Of a stretch of 64,000 bases of DNA, positions 50,402 through 60,052 are shown piece by piece (within the stretch, counting starts at the first letter, position 1; each line of letters starts with the position of its first letter). Location of the stretch: positions 2,614,501 through 2,678,500 of the forward strand of contig NZ_CP029254.1 in the NCBI RefSeq assembly GCF_003122365.1, in the 5' to 3' direction. The notes beneath the pieces are model-generated. The model ran no database searches, had not been told where the DNA came from, and saw only the letters and a list, made by a program, of their open reading frames with translations. Both the position numbers and the translations under genes were made by a program. Origin of the DNA: Streptomyces spongiicola. Lineage in GTDB: Bacteria; Actinomycetota; Actinomycetes; Streptomycetales; Streptomycetaceae.

Positions 50402-52975
50402 CTACTCGGCGGCGATGGCGTTCAGGACGTTCATCCGGCCGGCGCGGAAGGCCGGCACCAGCGCGGCGACCAGTCCCACGAACGCCGACCCGACGAAGAC
50501 GTACAGGATCGTCGGCCACGGGATGTCGAGGACGCCCAGGCCCTCCAGAGCGAGCAGCTTCTGCGCCGCGGTGCCCCAGCCCATGCCCAGGCCGAGGCCG
50601 AGCAGGGCCCCGAAGAGCGCGATCACGACCGACTCCAGGCGGATCATCCGGCGCAGCTGGCGGCGGGACAGGCCGATCGCCCGCATCAGGCCTATCTCCC
50701 GGGTCCGCTCCACCACCGACAGGGCGAGGGTGTTGACGACGCCCAGGACGGCGACGATGACGGCGAGCGCGAGCAGGCCGTACACGATGTTCAGCAACTG
50801 GCCGACCTGGTCCTTCAGGACCTGCTTGAAGTCGGTCTGGTCCAGCACCCGGTACTGCGGGTAGGCGGCGAGGGCGTCCTTGAGGGCCTGGTAGGCCTCC
50901 TGCTCCTTGCCCTGCTCTGCGTCGGCGAACATCATCGTGTTCATCGGCATCCGCTCGGGCGTGAGGTACTGCCCGGCGGTGCTGATGGCCATGTACATCG
51001 AGCCCTTGTCGACGTTGGTGTCGTCGGAGGTGACGGCCGCGACCCTCAGTTTCGCGGTCTCACCGCCCCGGAACGCCACCGTCATCGTGTCGCCGACCTT
51101 CACCCCGTGCTGCTCGGCGTAGTCCTCGCCGACGGACATGGCGTCCTTGCCGTACGCGGCGGCGAGATCCCCGGCGACGATCTCGCGGCGCAGGACCTGG
51201 GCGTACGTCGGGTCCGCGGCGACCAGCCACTCGTCGTCGCTGGACGTCCCGTCGGGAGCGGTGACGGTCGCGCCCACCCTCCGGTACTCGGTGACGTCGG
51301 CGACGCCGGGCACCTGCTCCAAAGCCTTCTGCGCCTGCGGCACGATCATGCCGTTGGCGGACTGGACGACGAAGTCGGCGCCGACGGACCTGTCGAGTTC
51401 CTCCGTGGCCGAGGCGACCATGGACGAGCCGACGACGGACAGGCAGGCGACGAGCGCGAGGCCGATCATCAGGGCGGCGCCGGTGGCCCCGGTGCGGCGC
51501 GGGTTGCGCAGGGCGTTGCGTTCGGCCATCCTCCCCACCGGCCCGAAGACCCGGAGGAGGACCGCGCCGAGGACCCGCACGACGCCGCCCGCCAGCAGCG
51601 GGCCGACGACGATGAAGCCGACGAGGCTGAGGACGACGCCGGCGCCGAGCCAGATCGAGCCGCCGGCGGCCTCGTCGGCTCGTGTCGCCGCCCAGAGCGC
51701 GGCGCCGCCGACCCCGGTGAGGACCAGGCCGATGACACCCCGGACGAGTCCGGCCCGCCCGTCGGCGGGGGTGCCGGCGTCGCGGAGGGCGGCCATCGGG
51801 GAGACCTTCCCGGCGCGTCTGGCCGGGATGTAGGCGGCGACGAGCGTGACGACGACGCCGAGCACGAGGCCGACCGCGGGTGTCGTCCACTTCACGGTCA
51901 GATCCGCCGTCGAGAGGTTCATGCCCACCGCGGACATGAGCCCCATCAGGCCGACGGCGAGCCCCACCCCGGCGCCGACCCCGACGACCGAGCCGACGAC
52001 GCCGAGGAGCAGCGCCTCGACGAGCACCGACCGGTTGACCTGGCGGCGGCTCGCCCCGACGGCACGCATCAGGCCGATCTCGCGGGTGCGCTGGGCGACC
52101 AGCATGGAGAAGGTGTTGACGATGAGGAAGACGCCGACCAGGACGGCGACCCCGGCGAAGCCGAGCATCGCGTACTTCATGACGTCGAGGAAGCCGCTGA
52201 CTCCCTGCCGTCCCTCGTCCGCCGCCTCGGCCTGCGTCTGGAGCGTGTACGGGCCGTCGACGGCGGCGGCGACGTTCCTCTTCAGCCGCTCGTGGCTCAC
52301 CCCGGGCGCGGCATCGACCATGATATGGGTGAACTGCCCGGTTCCACCCAGTAGTTCCCGCTGGGCGGTGGCGGTGTCGAAGTAGACGATGGCGGCGCCG
52401 GGGTTGGTGACCTTGAAGGACGCGATACCGGAGACCGTCGCCGTGAAGTCGCCGGTGACGGTGATGGTGCGCAGCCTGTCGCCGACCTTCAGGCCGTGTT
52501 TTCCGGCGGTGTCGGCGTCGACCATGACGTCGGTGGGGCCGCGGGGGGCGCGGCCGGAGGTGATCTCCATGGAACGCAGATCGCCCCGGCCCCAGTTGGC
52601 GGCGATCGTCGGAGCGCCGGTGCTCGAACCCATGTTCTCGTTGTGGGCGTCGACGACGGTGACGCCCGTGGAGACGACGGCACCCGCGGCGGACTTCACG
52701 CCCTCGGCCTTCTCCACGGCCGGCAGCAGCGAGGCGGGCAGGGTCTCCGGACGGCCGCTCCCCGGCGCCTGGTCGTCGGCCCCGGACTTCGCGGGGCTGA
52801 CGGTGACATCGGCGGTGGTGACCGCGAAGAGCTTGTCGAAGGTGGTGTTCATCGTGTCGCTGAACACGAGGGTCCCGGACACGAACGCCACGGACAGCAG
52901 GACGGCGACGGCGGACAGGGCCATACGCCCCTTGTGCGCGAGGAAGTTCCGCAGCGAGGTCCTCAGCACGGTCAC
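50402..52975 (-). CDS. ABC transporter permease, MacB/FtsX type
   Basis: An 857-residue permease of the FtsX/MacB (lipoprotein and peptide export) class. An N-terminal membrane helix (ALSAVAVLLSVAFVSGTLVF, about 19-38) precedes an extracytoplasmic MacB-PCD domain; the first FtsX three-span block lies near 265-395, a second membrane and extracytoplasmic half follows, and the final FtsX block is near 735-850. VERTREIGLMRAIGLSRRQL and QRTREIGLMRAVGASRRQV are the conserved cytoplasmic loops. Substrate unknown; such systems expel antibiotics, peptides or lipoproteins. Its start overlaps the ATPase stop by 4 bases. Confidence 0.93.
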   Translation of the reverse strand: MTVLRTSLRNFLAHKGRMALSAVAVLLSVAFVSGTLVFSDTMNTTFDKLFAVTTADVTVSPAKSGADDQAPGSGRPETLPASLLPAVEKAEGVKSAAGAVVSTGVTVVDAHNENMGSSTGAPTIAANWGRGDLRSMEITSGRAPRGPTDVMVDADTAGKHGLKVGDRLRTITVTGDFTATVSGIASFKVTNPGAAIVYFDTATAQRELLGGTGQFTHIMVDAAPGVSHERLKRNVAAAVDGPYTLQTQAEAADEGRQGVSGFLDVMKYAMLGFAGVAVLVGVFLIVNTFSMLVAQRTREIGLMRAVGASRRQVNRSVLVEALLLGVVGSVVGVGAGVGLAVGLMGLMSAVGMNLSTADLTVKWTTPAVGLVLGVVVTLVAAYIPARRAGKVSPMAALRDAGTPADGRAGLVRGVIGLVLTGVGGAALWAATRADEAAGGSIWLGAGVVLSLVGFIVVGPLLAGGVVRVLGAVLLRVFGPVGRMAERNALRNPRRTGATGAALMIGLALVACLSVVGSSMVASATEELDRSVGADFVVQSANGMIVPQAQKALEQVPGVADVTEYRRVGATVTAPDGTSSDDEWLVAADPTYAQVLRREIVAGDLAAAYGKDAMSVGEDYAEQHGVKVGDTMTVAFRGGETAKLRVAAVTSDDTNVDKGSMYMAISTAGQYLTPERMPMNTMMFADAEQGKEQEAYQALKDALAAYPQYRVLDQTDFKQVLKDQVGQLLNIVYGLLALAVIVAVLGVVNTLALSVVERTREIGLMRAIGLSRRQLRRMIRLESVVIALFGALLGLGLGMGWGTAAQKLLALEGLGVLDIPWPTILYVFVGSAFVGLVAALVPAFRAGRMNVLNAIAAE

Positions 52976-53760
52976 GAGGTCCGCCCCCGGGCGTCGAAGT
53001 CCTTCATGCGGTCGAGGACCTGCTCGGCCGTGGGGTCGAGCATCTCGTCCACGATCCGGCCGTCGGCGAGGTACAGGACGCGGTCGGCGTAGGAGGCGGC
53101 GACCGGGTCGTGGGTGACCATGACGATGGTCTGGGCGAGTTCGTCGACGGACCGGCGCAGGAAGCCCAGGATCTCGGCGCCGGAGCGGGAGTCGAGGTTG
53201 CCGGTCGGCTCGTCGCCGAAGATGATGTCGGGCCGGGAGGCGAGGGCGCGGGCCACGGCGACGCGCTGCTGCTGGCCGCCCGACAGCTGGCTGGGGCGGT
53301 GCTTCAGCCGGTCGGCGAGCCCGACGGTCTCCACCACCCGGTTCAGCCAGGCGGTGTCGGGCGCCCGGCCCGCTATGTCCATGGGGAGGGTGATGTTCTC
53401 CAGGGCGTTCAGCGTGGGCAGCAGGTTGAACGCCTGGAAGATGAAGCCGACCCGGTCGCGGCGGAGCCGGGTGAGCTTGGCGTCCTTCAGCCGGGTGATC
53501 TCGGTCTCGTCGAGGTGGATCTCGCCCGAGGTGACGGTGTCGAGTCCGGCGAGGCAGTGCATCAGCGTGGACTTTCCGGAGCCCGACGGGCCCATGATCG
53601 CGGTGAACCGGCCCCGCATGATGTCCACGTCGACGTGGTCGAGTGCGACGACCCGCGTCTCACCGGATCCGTACGCCTTCACCACCTGTCGCGCCCGGGC
53701 CGCGACGGCCGAACTCCCTCCGGTACCCCCGTGCTTGGGAGTGGTCACAGCCGTTGCCAC
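52972..53760 (-). CDS. ABC transporter ATP-binding protein, MacB/LolD type
   Basis: A 262-residue ATPase partner of the downstream permease. Walker A is GPSGSGKST (about 57-65), the Q-loop is in FIFQAFNLLPTLNALEN, the signature is LSGGQQQRVAVARAL (about 158-172), Walker B is IIFGDEPTGNLDSRSG and the H-loop is VMVTHD. The LLPTLNALEN and GNLDS text is typical of LolD/MacB ATPases. ATG at 53760. A 358-base gap separates it from the divergent MFS gene; a shared regulator is not seen in the window. Confidence 0.96.
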   Translation of the reverse strand: MATAVTTPKHGGTGGSSAVAARARQVVKAYGSGETRVVALDHVDVDIMRGRFTAIMGPSGSGKSTLMHCLAGLDTVTSGEIHLDETEITRLKDAKLTRLRRDRVGFIFQAFNLLPTLNALENITLPMDIAGRAPDTAWLNRVVETVGLADRLKHRPSQLSGGQQQRVAVARALASRPDIIFGDEPTGNLDSRSGAEILGFLRRSVDELAQTIVMVTHDPVAASYADRVLYLADGRIVDEMLDPTAEQVLDRMKDFDARGRTS

Positions 53761-54118
53761 GGTAAGTCTCCTAAGTCAGTGAACGGTCGGCCGGACTTGA
53801 GCGCGCCGCTCGCGGTACGGATGTGCGGGAGGAGCGACCCCCCTCGCTGGTACGCAGCAGGGTTCCCGCCGGGGGCTCTCCCCACCCCGCGGCGTGCCCG
53901 GGGCCGTGCCGCCGATACGAGTCCACGGTACGGATGGCCTCGCGGTCCGCTCGTCCTCCCGGGGGACGAACGCTACCTGGACGAAAGTAGGGAGATCCCC
54001 CTAGGGGCCCCATTGGCCCGGCACCGGCACTCGCCTCCGGACGCAAGCCCCTCCCCCGGCGGGGCGCGGGGTGAGAGGCTGTGCCCGGCGGAGATACGTG
54101 CATAGGGAAGGAATCTCG
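53761..54118. other. Divergent promoter region between ABC and MFS genes
   Basis: This 358-base gap must hold promoters for both the ABC operon (minus) and the MFS gene (plus). I could not identify convincing -35/-10 pairs or an operator. No gene is seen. Confidence 0.55.
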
Positions 54119-55771
54119 ATGGGTGGGGGCGGGGAGAGGGGCCGGAGCGGGGACGCCGGCCGGAGCGGGGAAAGGGGCCGAAGCGGAGACACGGGCCGGA
54201 GCGGAGACACGGGCGCCGACGGCGCAGGCATGGACGCGGGCGGCCCACCCGCCGGACAGCCGTTACGCGGAGGAACCGGACCGGGCGAGGACGGGCAGCC
54301 CACCGTCACCACCACGGGTCGGCGCGGGCCGGTGGTCGCCGCGCTGATGCTCGGGATGGCACTCGCCGCCCTCGACGGGACGGTCGTGTCGACCGCGGTC
54401 CCCCAGATCGTCGGCGATCTTGGCGGCTTCTCCGTCTTCTCCTGGCTGTTCTCCGGCTATCTGCTCGCCGTCACCGTCACCCTCCCCGTCTACGGCAAGC
54501 TCTCCGACACCTTCGGCCGCAAGCCCGTGCTGATCGCGGGCATCGTGCTGTTCCTGGCCGGTTCGCTGCTGTGCGCGGCGGCGTGGAGCATGGCCTCGCT
54601 CATCGCCTTCCGCGTCGTCCAGGGACTCGGCGGAGGAGCGTTGCAGGGCACGATCCAGACCATCGCCGCCGACCTGTACCCGCTGAAGGAGCGGCCCCGG
54701 ATCGTGGCGAGGCTGTCCACGGTGTGGGCGGTCTCGTCGGTCGCCGGCCCCGCGGTGGGCGGCCTGCTGGCCGCCTACGCCGACTGGCGCTGGATCTTCC
54801 TGATCAACCTCCCCGTCGGCGGGGTCGCACTCTGGCTGATCGCCCGTCACCTCGTGGAGCCGGTACGGGAGCGGGGGCCGCGGCCCCGGGTCGACTGGCA
54901 GGGCGCGCTCGCCGTCTTCGTCACCGCGACGCTGCTGCTGACCGCACTCGTCCAGGGCGGAGTCGCCTGGCCCTGGATCTCCGCCCCCTCGCTCGGGCTC
55001 CTCGGCGCGAGCGCGGTCTGCGCCGCCGTGACCGTACTCGTCGAACGGCGGGCCGCGGAGCCCGTCATCCCCGGCTGGGTGTGGCGGCGGCGCACCATCG
55101 CCTCCGTGAACCTGGCCATGGGTGCGCTGGGGCTGCTGATGGTCGCGCCGACGGTGTTCCTGCCGACGTACGCCCAGTCGGTGCTCGGGCTCGGGCCGAT
55201 AGCGGCCGGGTTCGTGCTGTCCGCGATGACGCTGAGCTGGCCGGTCACGGCGGCGTACGCCAACCGCGTCTACAACCGCATCGGGTTCCGCGACACGGCC
55301 CTCACCGGGATGGGAGCCGCGCTGCTCGTCCTGCTGGCCTTCCCGCTGCTGCCGTACCCGGGTGAGCCGTGGCAGCCGGCCCTGATCATGCTGCTGCTGG
55401 GCGCGGCCCTCGGCTTCTTCCAGCTCCCGCTGCTGGTCGGCGTGCAGTCGACCGTGCCCTGGGCCGAGCGCGGGACGACGACGGCGTCCGTGCTGTTCAG
55501 CCGTCAGGTCGGTCAGAGCGTCGGTGCCGCGCTCTTCGGGGCGCTGGCCAACGCGGTGCTGGCCGCCCGCCTCGGCGGTGCGGGCGATCTGGACTCGGTC
55601 TCCCGCGCGCTGGCGGACGGGTCCTCGCAGGAACCGCTGCGGCGCGCGGTGGCGGCGGCGGTCGATCTCGTCTTCGCCGGCGCAGCGGCCGCCGCCGCGC
55701 TCGGGCTGCTGGCACTGCTGTTCGCACCGCGCAGGTTCGCGGTCCTCAAGGAGCGCCGGCCGGACGTCTGA
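54119..55771 (+). CDS. MFS drug:H+ antiporter, DHA2 (14-span, EmrB/QacA) family
   Basis: A 550-residue efflux pump with 14 predicted spans. A 70-residue low-complexity N-terminus precedes span 1; DGTVVSTAVPQIVGDLGG is the DHA2 motif D1 (about 84-101), LSDTFGRKPVLI is motif A, and RVVQGLGGGALQ lies in span 4. The ATG at 54119 has GGAAGGA upstream. The N-terminal GRSGDTG repeats arise from four in-frame 18-bp DNA repeats (54140-54211). The exported compound is unknown; being divergent from an ABC exporter suggests a detoxification locus. Confidence 0.92.
   Translation: MGGGGERGRSGDAGRSGERGRSGDTGRSGDTGADGAGMDAGGPPAGQPLRGGTGPGEDGQPTVTTTGRRGPVVAALMLGMALAALDGTVVSTAVPQIVGDLGGFSVFSWLFSGYLLAVTVTLPVYGKLSDTFGRKPVLIAGIVLFLAGSLLCAAAWSMASLIAFRVVQGLGGGALQGTIQTIAADLYPLKERPRIVARLSTVWAVSSVAGPAVGGLLAAYADWRWIFLINLPVGGVALWLIARHLVEPVRERGPRPRVDWQGALAVFVTATLLLTALVQGGVAWPWISAPSLGLLGASAVCAAVTVLVERRAAEPVIPGWVWRRRTIASVNLAMGALGLLMVAPTVFLPTYAQSVLGLGPIAAGFVLSAMTLSWPVTAAYANRVYNRIGFRDTALTGMGAALLVLLAFPLLPYPGEPWQPALIMLLLGAALGFFQLPLLVGVQSTVPWAERGTTTASVLFSRQVGQSVGAALFGALANAVLAARLGGAGDLDSVSRALADGSSQEPLRRAVAAAVDLVFAGAAAAAALGLLALLFAPRRFAVLKERRPDV
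54140..54211. repeat. Four 18-bp tandem repeats in the MFS N-terminus
   Basis: Units start at 54140, 54158, 54176 and 54194, each beginning GGCCGGAGCGG or GGCCGAAGCGG. They are in frame and encode a flexible Gly/Arg/Ser tail before the first membrane span. Confidence 0.9.
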
Positions 55772-55992
55772 CCCGGAGGGCCTGCGCGGGGCACGTGCGG
55801 GGTGTTGTGCGGGGGCGCCCGTGCGGGGCCCGTGCGGGGCCTGCCTCTTGCGGCAGGAGGACCGGCGTCGCCGCACCTCGCGCGCATGGTGCCCCGGCGG
55901 GCGGACACGGGCGCAACACCGGCTGACTTCGCCGGCCCGGCGACAGCGGCCGCGGTCCGGCCCGGCCCGGCCCGGCCCGGCCCGGCGAAAGC

Positions 55993-56034
55993 GAAACAGA
56001 AACAGAAACAGAAACAGAAACAGAAACAGAAACA
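55993..56034. repeat. GAAACA hexanucleotide microsatellite, 7 exact copies
   Basis: Seven perfect GAAACA units, preceded by a CCCGG pentamer run (about 55957-55985). It lies between the convergent MFS and DivIVA-like genes, outside both coding regions, and is the most AT-rich stretch in the window. Confidence 0.95.
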
Positions 56035-56051
56035 GCGTCCGCGAGTACGAA

Positions 56052-56939
56052 TCAGTCCGGGGGCTGCGGGCGCTCCGTGAGACCGGCCAGAACCTCCCGG
56101 ACGTGGTCCAGCTGCGCATGGATCTCCTCGGCCCGCCGCACATGCTCACGCAGCACCCGGTCCGTCTCCCGGGAGACACGCACCGCCCGTACGCCGGCCT
56201 CGTCCACCATGCGCGCGGCCAGCGCCTGAGCCTCCTCCCGGCCGCGGCGGGCCGACTCCTCGGCCTCGGCGAACGCGGACAGCGCCTCCGAAAGCCGCGC
56301 ACGCGCCCGCGCGGTGAGGGCCCCGTAGCGCTCCGCCGCCTCCGCGTCACGGGCCGACAGCTCCCGCTCCGCCTCGTAGCGGCGGGACACCCGCATCCGG
56401 TCGAGTTCCCTGAGCATGCCGGCCGCCCGGCACCTGGCCGTCTCCAGTACGGCCATCGCCTCACCGCGGTCGGCCGCGGCCTCCACCCGTGCCGCGTCGC
56501 GGAGTTCCTCCGCCGTGGCCCGCGCCGACAGGAGCATCCGCCGCGCCCGCGCGTCCGCCTCCTCGCAGGTCTGCCCCGCCCCCACCCGCGCCAGCTCCCG
56601 CAGCCGGCGCGCCTCCGACTCCGCCGCCTCGCACACGGCCCGCGCCTCGTCCCGCGCGGTGGACAGCACCAGGGCCGCCTCCTTCTCCGCCAGGTCGAGG
56701 ACCTCCCGGGCGCGCGGGCCGAGCGGCTCGTACGTCGGTGGCCCCAGCGCCTCGGCGAACTGCCGCAACGACACCGCCTCCGCCGCCAGCTGCTCCACCA
56801 CCCGCGCCAGGCGCGCCGCCCGCCGCCGCGCCTCGTCCCGCTCCCGCGCGAGCGCGGAGACATACCGGTCGACCTGATCCAGCCGGTAGCCGCGGCCGCG
56901 TACGGTGACGAACCCTCCCTGAGCCGATCCCGCATTCAT
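56052..56939 (-). CDS. DivIVA-like coiled-coil protein
   Basis: A 295-residue protein. The N-terminus (FVTVRGRGYRLDQVDRYVSAL, about 10-30) matches the DivIVA lipid-binding/crossed-loop domain, and the rest is one long Ala/Glu/Arg-rich coiled coil with a stutter near 205. Such proteins build polar or cytoskeletal scaffolds in Streptomyces hyphae (DivIVA, Scy, FilP class), but it is shorter than Scy and distinct from DivIVA. ATG at 56939 with GAGAGGAG upstream. The C-terminus is short and Pro-containing. Its exact cell role is unknown. Confidence 0.82.
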   Translation of the reverse strand: MNAGSAQGGFVTVRGRGYRLDQVDRYVSALARERDEARRRAARLARVVEQLAAEAVSLRQFAEALGPPTYEPLGPRAREVLDLAEKEAALVLSTARDEARAVCEAAESEARRLRELARVGAGQTCEEADARARRMLLSARATAEELRDAARVEAAADRGEAMAVLETARCRAAGMLRELDRMRVSRRYEAERELSARDAEAAERYGALTARARARLSEALSAFAEAEESARRGREEAQALAARMVDEAGVRAVRVSRETDRVLREHVRRAEEIHAQLDHVREVLAGLTERPQPPD

Positions 56940-57455
56940 CACTGGACTCCTCTCGGAGCGGTCGACGCGGGAACATCGTGCTCGATCGGGGCGAGGCAGC
57001 TGTACCGCGACACTCCGCCGCACAGTAGTGCGCACCGGACCTGAGGGATGGATCGGACGCCCGGGGGCGCACGCTCCGGCGCACGGACGTGCCGCACCAC
57101 CGGCTCGGCGACCGGCCACACGCGGGAGGCACCGCCGGCCGACCGTCCGCCGACTACCGGCAGCGGGACCGGCGACGCCCGGCGGGAGCCTGCCACCACC
57201 GCCCTCAGCGAAGACCGCTACGCCCCGGCAGCCGCCCGTGACCAACCGCGGCGGGCACCTCGGCTCCGCCGTCAGCAGACGTCAGCAGACGTCAGCGCCG
57301 TCTCGGTCGAACGCCCGATGGCCGTTCCGGGCGCTGTTCCGGGCGCCGCGCTCGGCGCCACCCGACGCCGCACCCCGCGCCACATCCCGCGCCGCATCCC
57401 GTGTCGTCAGCGGCGAAACGGTTCCGCTGCTCGCGACCGCCGCGCCGTCATCGCA
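56940..57455. other. 516-base gap between the deaminase-SUKH4 gene and the DivIVA-like gene
   Basis: No gene is seen. It includes the upstream region of the DivIVA-like gene and GTCAGCAGAC repeated twice plus GTCAGC (57271-57296), then CGCC-rich imperfect repeats to 57410. Confidence 0.6.
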
Positions 57456-60044
57456 TCAGAGCAGTCCGTCCCACATCTGCTCCAGCAGCACCGACCACCA
57501 GCTGTCCGGTGAGGACAGAGCCGCCGGATCCAGCGTGGCGAGCTGCGCCTGGAAGTCGATGGTCCACCGGCCCGCCTGCTCCGGGCTGAGCCCGAACCGC
57601 AGCCGCCACATCCGGCCGAGCAGCGCCAGGGAGCGGGTGAACTCCGGCAGGCCGCTGTTGACGAACTGGGGCACCATCGGCTGCCCGCCCGGACCACCCT
57701 CCACGGGCACCGCCACGATGTGCGCGGTGCCGTACTGGACACAGATCGCCCGGCCGAAGTCGCTGCCCAGGACCAGGTACGAATTCGCGTCCGACGGTGG
57801 CCGCACCTGCCGCTGCGCGGCCAGCTCGCCGAGTGTCGGCACCACCGGGTGCGGCGGCTGCGCCCAGAAGAACGGTCCGAAGTCCGCCGGGAGACCCGCC
57901 CACACCAGCGTCCGCGCCACGATCTCCGGCACCCCCTGACGGGACACGGCCCGCTGCTCGAACCGGCAGACGCCCTGCGGCCCGAACGACCCCACCAGCT
58001 CGTGCGCCACCGCCTCCGGCGGAAGGGGCGGGGCAGGCTGCACCCGGGGCAGCGGAGCGCGGACCGGCGCGGGACGCGCCGGGCCGTCGGCGACCTGGTG
58101 CAGCTCGCCCTGGTGGGTCAGCAGCTGCCGCATGCCGCCCTGCCTGCCGGCGTGGTCCCTGCCGTAGGGGGCGATGCTCGTGATCCGGGCCTGCGGCCAC
58201 GTCTCCCGTATCATCCGGGCGCAGTAACCCCCGGGCAGCTCGCAGGACTCCAGCTCGGTATGCAGCTCGAGCACCTGGTCACTGGGGACGTTCATCGCGC
58301 GCAGCTCGTGGAAGATCTGCCACTCCGGGTGCGGTGTGCCCGGCGCCGAACGGCGGATGAGCTGCTGCTCGGAACCGTCGGGCGCACGGTAGCGCAGCAC
58401 GGCCTGGTAGCCGGGGCCGACGGTCGGCACAGCGGCGGGCTGCTGCTGTTGCCGCGGCGGCTGCGGTGGCTGCGGTGGCTGTTGCGGATAGCCGTACGCG
58501 GTCTGCGGACCGGGCTGGGGCGCGTACGGTACCGGCCCCGGAGGGCCCGGAGGCCGCGGCACCCCCGGACCGGCCGGAGCCCCACCCGGGCCGGCCTGAC
58601 CCGGGTTCGCCAGCACCGTCGCCGCATGGTGGACCCCACCCGGCGGAGTACCCGGAACCCCCGGCGGGCCAGGGGGCCGCGGCGGGCCAGGCTGTGGCGC
58701 GTCCGGCGGCTGCGGTCCCCCGGGGCCGGGCCGGGAGACCATCTGCGTCGGTACGTACCCGCCCGTCGGCCCACCCGAGGCACCCGGTCCACCCGACTCG
58801 GGCGGCACGGCGCCAGGCCGGGCACCCGGAACGCCTGGCGGCCGGCCCGGTGGCGGAGGAGCAGCCGGGCCGGTGCCGCGCGGTCCGCGCGGTGGCACCG
58901 TGGCCCTGCCGGTCGAGGCGTCCGCCAGGTCCTCCGCGGAACGCGGCGCGGCAGTGCCGGGAGGCGGTGCCGCGCCGGGACCGCCGCTGCCACTACCGCT
59001 GCCACCGCCAGCCGCACCCGCGCCCGCACCCTGGCTCTGGGGGTCGAAGGCGGGCGACACCGCCGTGCGCGGCAGTCGGCTCCCGCCGGACATCAGCGCC
59101 GTCGGCGCCTCCGCGCCCGCCGGAGGCGGCTGGTCGTCCTCGCCGTCGGCACCCGCGAGCGGCGGCGCGAGCACCGTCGCAGGCAGCGGTACGGAACCGT
59201 CGTCCGAGCCGGCGTTCGTGTCCGTCCCCGCCCACGGCGTCGCCCCCGCCGGCGCGGCCGGCACCCCCACCGGCGCGGCCGGCTCGTGCTCGCCGCCGCC
59301 GCGCCCGCCGGCGGCCGGCGCGGCCGCGGCCGCCACTCCCTCGGGGTGCGTCCCCGGCGCCCCGACTGCCGAGGCCGCCGCCGTACCCGGCCACGCGGCC
59401 CCGCCCACATGCGAACCACGGCCGCTCGTCACACCGCCACCGGTCGTGTCCCGGGGGCCGCCCGTGTCCTGCGCCGACCGCGCCGAGCGGGAGCCCTGCC
59501 CGGGGCCGGCGGACGCGTCCGCCACCGGCACACCAGCCACCGGCACACCGGTCGCCGACGCTCCCGCCGTAGAAGCACCGGCCGTGGAAGCACCGGCCGT
59601 GGAAGCACCGGCCGTGGAAGCACCGGCCGCCGAGGCACCCGTGCCACCGCGTGCACCCCTCCGGTCCGAGATGCCGAGCTTGTCCGCCGCGTCCTGCAAC
59701 CACTCCGGCGGACTCAGCAGGAACGACGTCTGGTTCAGATCGACCCGCTCAGGCGGTGCGGCCGAAGACGCAACCGTCCCGGGAGGAGCGCCGTACTCCT
59801 CCTCGTAGCGGCGGATCACCTCACCCACCGGCAGGCCCGGCCACAACGTGGCCTCCCCGCTGTCCCGGGCGATCACCATCCGCTGCCGGCCGCCGTCCGA
59901 CGTCGGCCCCTCCGGACGGTCCTCCGCCCACACCACGAAGCCCGACCCGAACTCCCGCACCCGGACCTCGCGGTGCTGGTAGGCGGGCAGCTCGCCGTTG
60001 ACCCACTCCTCCGCGCGCTCCTGCGCCTGCGCGAACGTCACCAT
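57456..60044 (-). CDS. Multi-domain protein: Imm35-like, predicted nucleic-acid deaminase, SUKH-4
   Basis: An 862-residue protein. Residues 1-90 resemble Imm35/YrhB-type domains (RMVIARDSGEATLWPGLP). A Pro/Gly/Ala linker (about 130-535) includes five GASTA-type repeats. Residues 540-650 look like a zinc-dependent nucleic acid/nucleotide deaminase: His595-x-Glu597 in LELHTELESC, with Cys601 and Cys608. Residues 677-862 fit SUKH-4 (FGPFFWAQPP, ending WWSVLLEQMWDGLL). Toxin-like and immunity-like modules are thus in one chain, without a secretion leader. The ATG at 60044 lies 8 bases after the SUKH-1 stop, with GGGG upstream. Confidence 0.75.
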   Translation of the reverse strand: MVTFAQAQERAEEWVNGELPAYQHREVRVREFGSGFVVWAEDRPEGPTSDGGRQRMVIARDSGEATLWPGLPVGEVIRRYEEEYGAPPGTVASSAAPPERVDLNQTSFLLSPPEWLQDAADKLGISDRRGARGGTGASAAGASTAGASTAGASTAGASTAGASATGVPVAGVPVADASAGPGQGSRSARSAQDTGGPRDTTGGGVTSGRGSHVGGAAWPGTAAASAVGAPGTHPEGVAAAAAPAAGGRGGGEHEPAAPVGVPAAPAGATPWAGTDTNAGSDDGSVPLPATVLAPPLAGADGEDDQPPPAGAEAPTALMSGGSRLPRTAVSPAFDPQSQGAGAGAAGGGSGSGSGGPGAAPPPGTAAPRSAEDLADASTGRATVPPRGPRGTGPAAPPPPGRPPGVPGARPGAVPPESGGPGASGGPTGGYVPTQMVSRPGPGGPQPPDAPQPGPPRPPGPPGVPGTPPGGVHHAATVLANPGQAGPGGAPAGPGVPRPPGPPGPVPYAPQPGPQTAYGYPQQPPQPPQPPRQQQQPAAVPTVGPGYQAVLRYRAPDGSEQQLIRRSAPGTPHPEWQIFHELRAMNVPSDQVLELHTELESCELPGGYCARMIRETWPQARITSIAPYGRDHAGRQGGMRQLLTHQGELHQVADGPARPAPVRAPLPRVQPAPPLPPEAVAHELVGSFGPQGVCRFEQRAVSRQGVPEIVARTLVWAGLPADFGPFFWAQPPHPVVPTLGELAAQRQVRPPSDANSYLVLGSDFGRAICVQYGTAHIVAVPVEGGPGGQPMVPQFVNSGLPEFTRSLALLGRMWRLRFGLSPEQAGRWTIDFQAQLATLDPAALSSPDSWWSVLLEQMWDGLL
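59571..59640. repeat. 15-bp in-frame repeats in the deaminase-SUKH4 linker
   Basis: GGAAGCACCGGCCGT-type units recur four to five times and encode GASTA pentapeptides in the disordered linker. Confidence 0.9.
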
Positions 60045-60052
60045 CGAGAAGT

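Noticed and set aside
55957-56052. The GAAACA array as part of the DivIVA-like protein's coding region
   Set aside because: The DivIVA-like frame stops at 56052 before reaching the array, and the frame that reads through gives a Leu/Phe dipeptide run inside an antisense shadow.
54263-56935. An 890-codon reverse-strand frame over the MFS gene
   Set aside because: It is antisense to the MFS transporter and out of frame with the DivIVA-like gene; composition is shadow-like.
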